Shown here: one piece after another, positions 63,892 through 64,000 of the stretch
How positions within the stretch are numbered: the stretch's first letter is position 1
Layout of the letters: each line of letters begins with the position of its first letter
Origin: Osmia lignaria lignaria
Lineage: Eukaryota > Arthropoda > Insecta > Hymenoptera > Megachilidae
NCBI RefSeq assembly: GCF_051020975.1
Contig: NW_027478159.1
Location: forward strand, 8,138,501 to 8,202,500
DNA: 64,000 bases
Direction: 5' to 3'
The notes under the pieces: generated by a model
Databases searched by the model: none
What the model was told of the DNA's origin: nothing
What the model saw: the letters and a program-made list of their open reading frames with translations, nothing else
Program-made: the position numbers and the translations under genes

Positions 63892-64000
63892 GCGTAGTTT
63901 TCGAGATATATCGAGATATTTAAAAGTTCCGAAGCCGCACCAACATAATAGAGATACAGAAACACCGTGGCCCCTTTCTTTGAGATAACTCTGCACTATT
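63892..64000. repeat. 15-mer HOR, start of copy 4 (cut by window end)
   Basis: The last 109 bp match the start of copy 3 and not copy 2: TTTTCGAGAT after AGATGCG, followed by TTTGAGATAAC, where copy 2 has TTTGGGATAAC. A further unit of the copy-3 form is therefore expected to continue beyond the window. Confidence 0.7.

Larger units (their letters stand above)
1..64000. repeat. Satellite DNA array, 322-bp monomer, about 199 copies
   Basis: The same 322-bp unit repeats head to tail from the first to the last base, always in the same orientation, with no unique sequence between copies. Anchors (the base before CAGA in TGATCAGA) lie at 142 + 322n up to 3684, then stay in phase apart from five small deletions totalling 12 bp. 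Copies differ mainly by substitutions. Both window edges cut a monomer, so the full array is longer than 64 kb. Known biology: megabase arrays of monomers of a few hundred bp are typical of eukaryotic centromeric and pericentromeric heterochromatin. Which species, which chromosome and whether it is centromeric cannot be seen here. Confidence 0.98.

Noticed and set aside
1..64000. CRISPR array or prokaryotic repeat locus
   Set aside because: The whole 322-bp unit is repeated without unique spacers, and no cas or other prokaryotic gene is present.

Overview
The window is one uninterrupted tandem array of a satellite DNA monomer of 322 bp, running off both ends. I see no supportable gene, RNA gene, transposon, CRISPR array or unique sequence. 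It must come from a eukaryotic genome (pericentromeric, centromeric or other heterochromatin is the usual home of such arrays). The organism cannot be read from the sequence; an arthropod is only a guess. One monomer counted by hand (841-1162) is about 40% G+C.

Using the TGATCA-containing point of each monomer as anchor, anchors fall at 142, 464, 786 ... 63564. That is 197 intervals, and 197 x 322 exceeds the observed 63422 bp by 12 bp. The 12 bp are fully explained by three 1-bp deletions (about 3953, 5885 and 8459, in a T run) and by 6 bp and 3 bp lost from a GAA-like tract (about 38287-38304 and 42790). I found no net insertion.

Monomers differ by linked point variants, and their order shows nested higher-order repeats (HORs). 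Layout: 1-3683 mixed class with a 644-bp dimer; 3684-10764 a 6-mer (1931 bp) and two 8-mers (2575 bp each); 11496-14715 a 5-mer duplication (1610 bp x 2); 14307-19458 a 4-mer and two 6-mers; 20103-24288 a 5-mer family with one internal deletion; 24289-31372 two 11-mers (3542 bp each); 31695-32982 dimers; 33627-35880 trimers (966 bp); 35881-43277 mostly monomeric or dimeric; 43278-51500 a second version of the 0.8-12.9 kb region; 49402-64000 a 15-mer (4830 bp) in more than three copies.

Several copy junctions are chimeric monomers whose crossover point can be narrowed to 8-61 bp, so the order of some events can be reconstructed. Short reading frames occur in nearly every monomer (74 codons on the minus strand), but they begin at TTG, contain no ATG in the usual form, and shift frame from monomer to monomer because 322 is not divisible by 3. 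I treat them as by-products of a homogenised repeat, not genes. All copy comparisons were made by eye, from the DNA and from translations of the repeated minus-strand frame.
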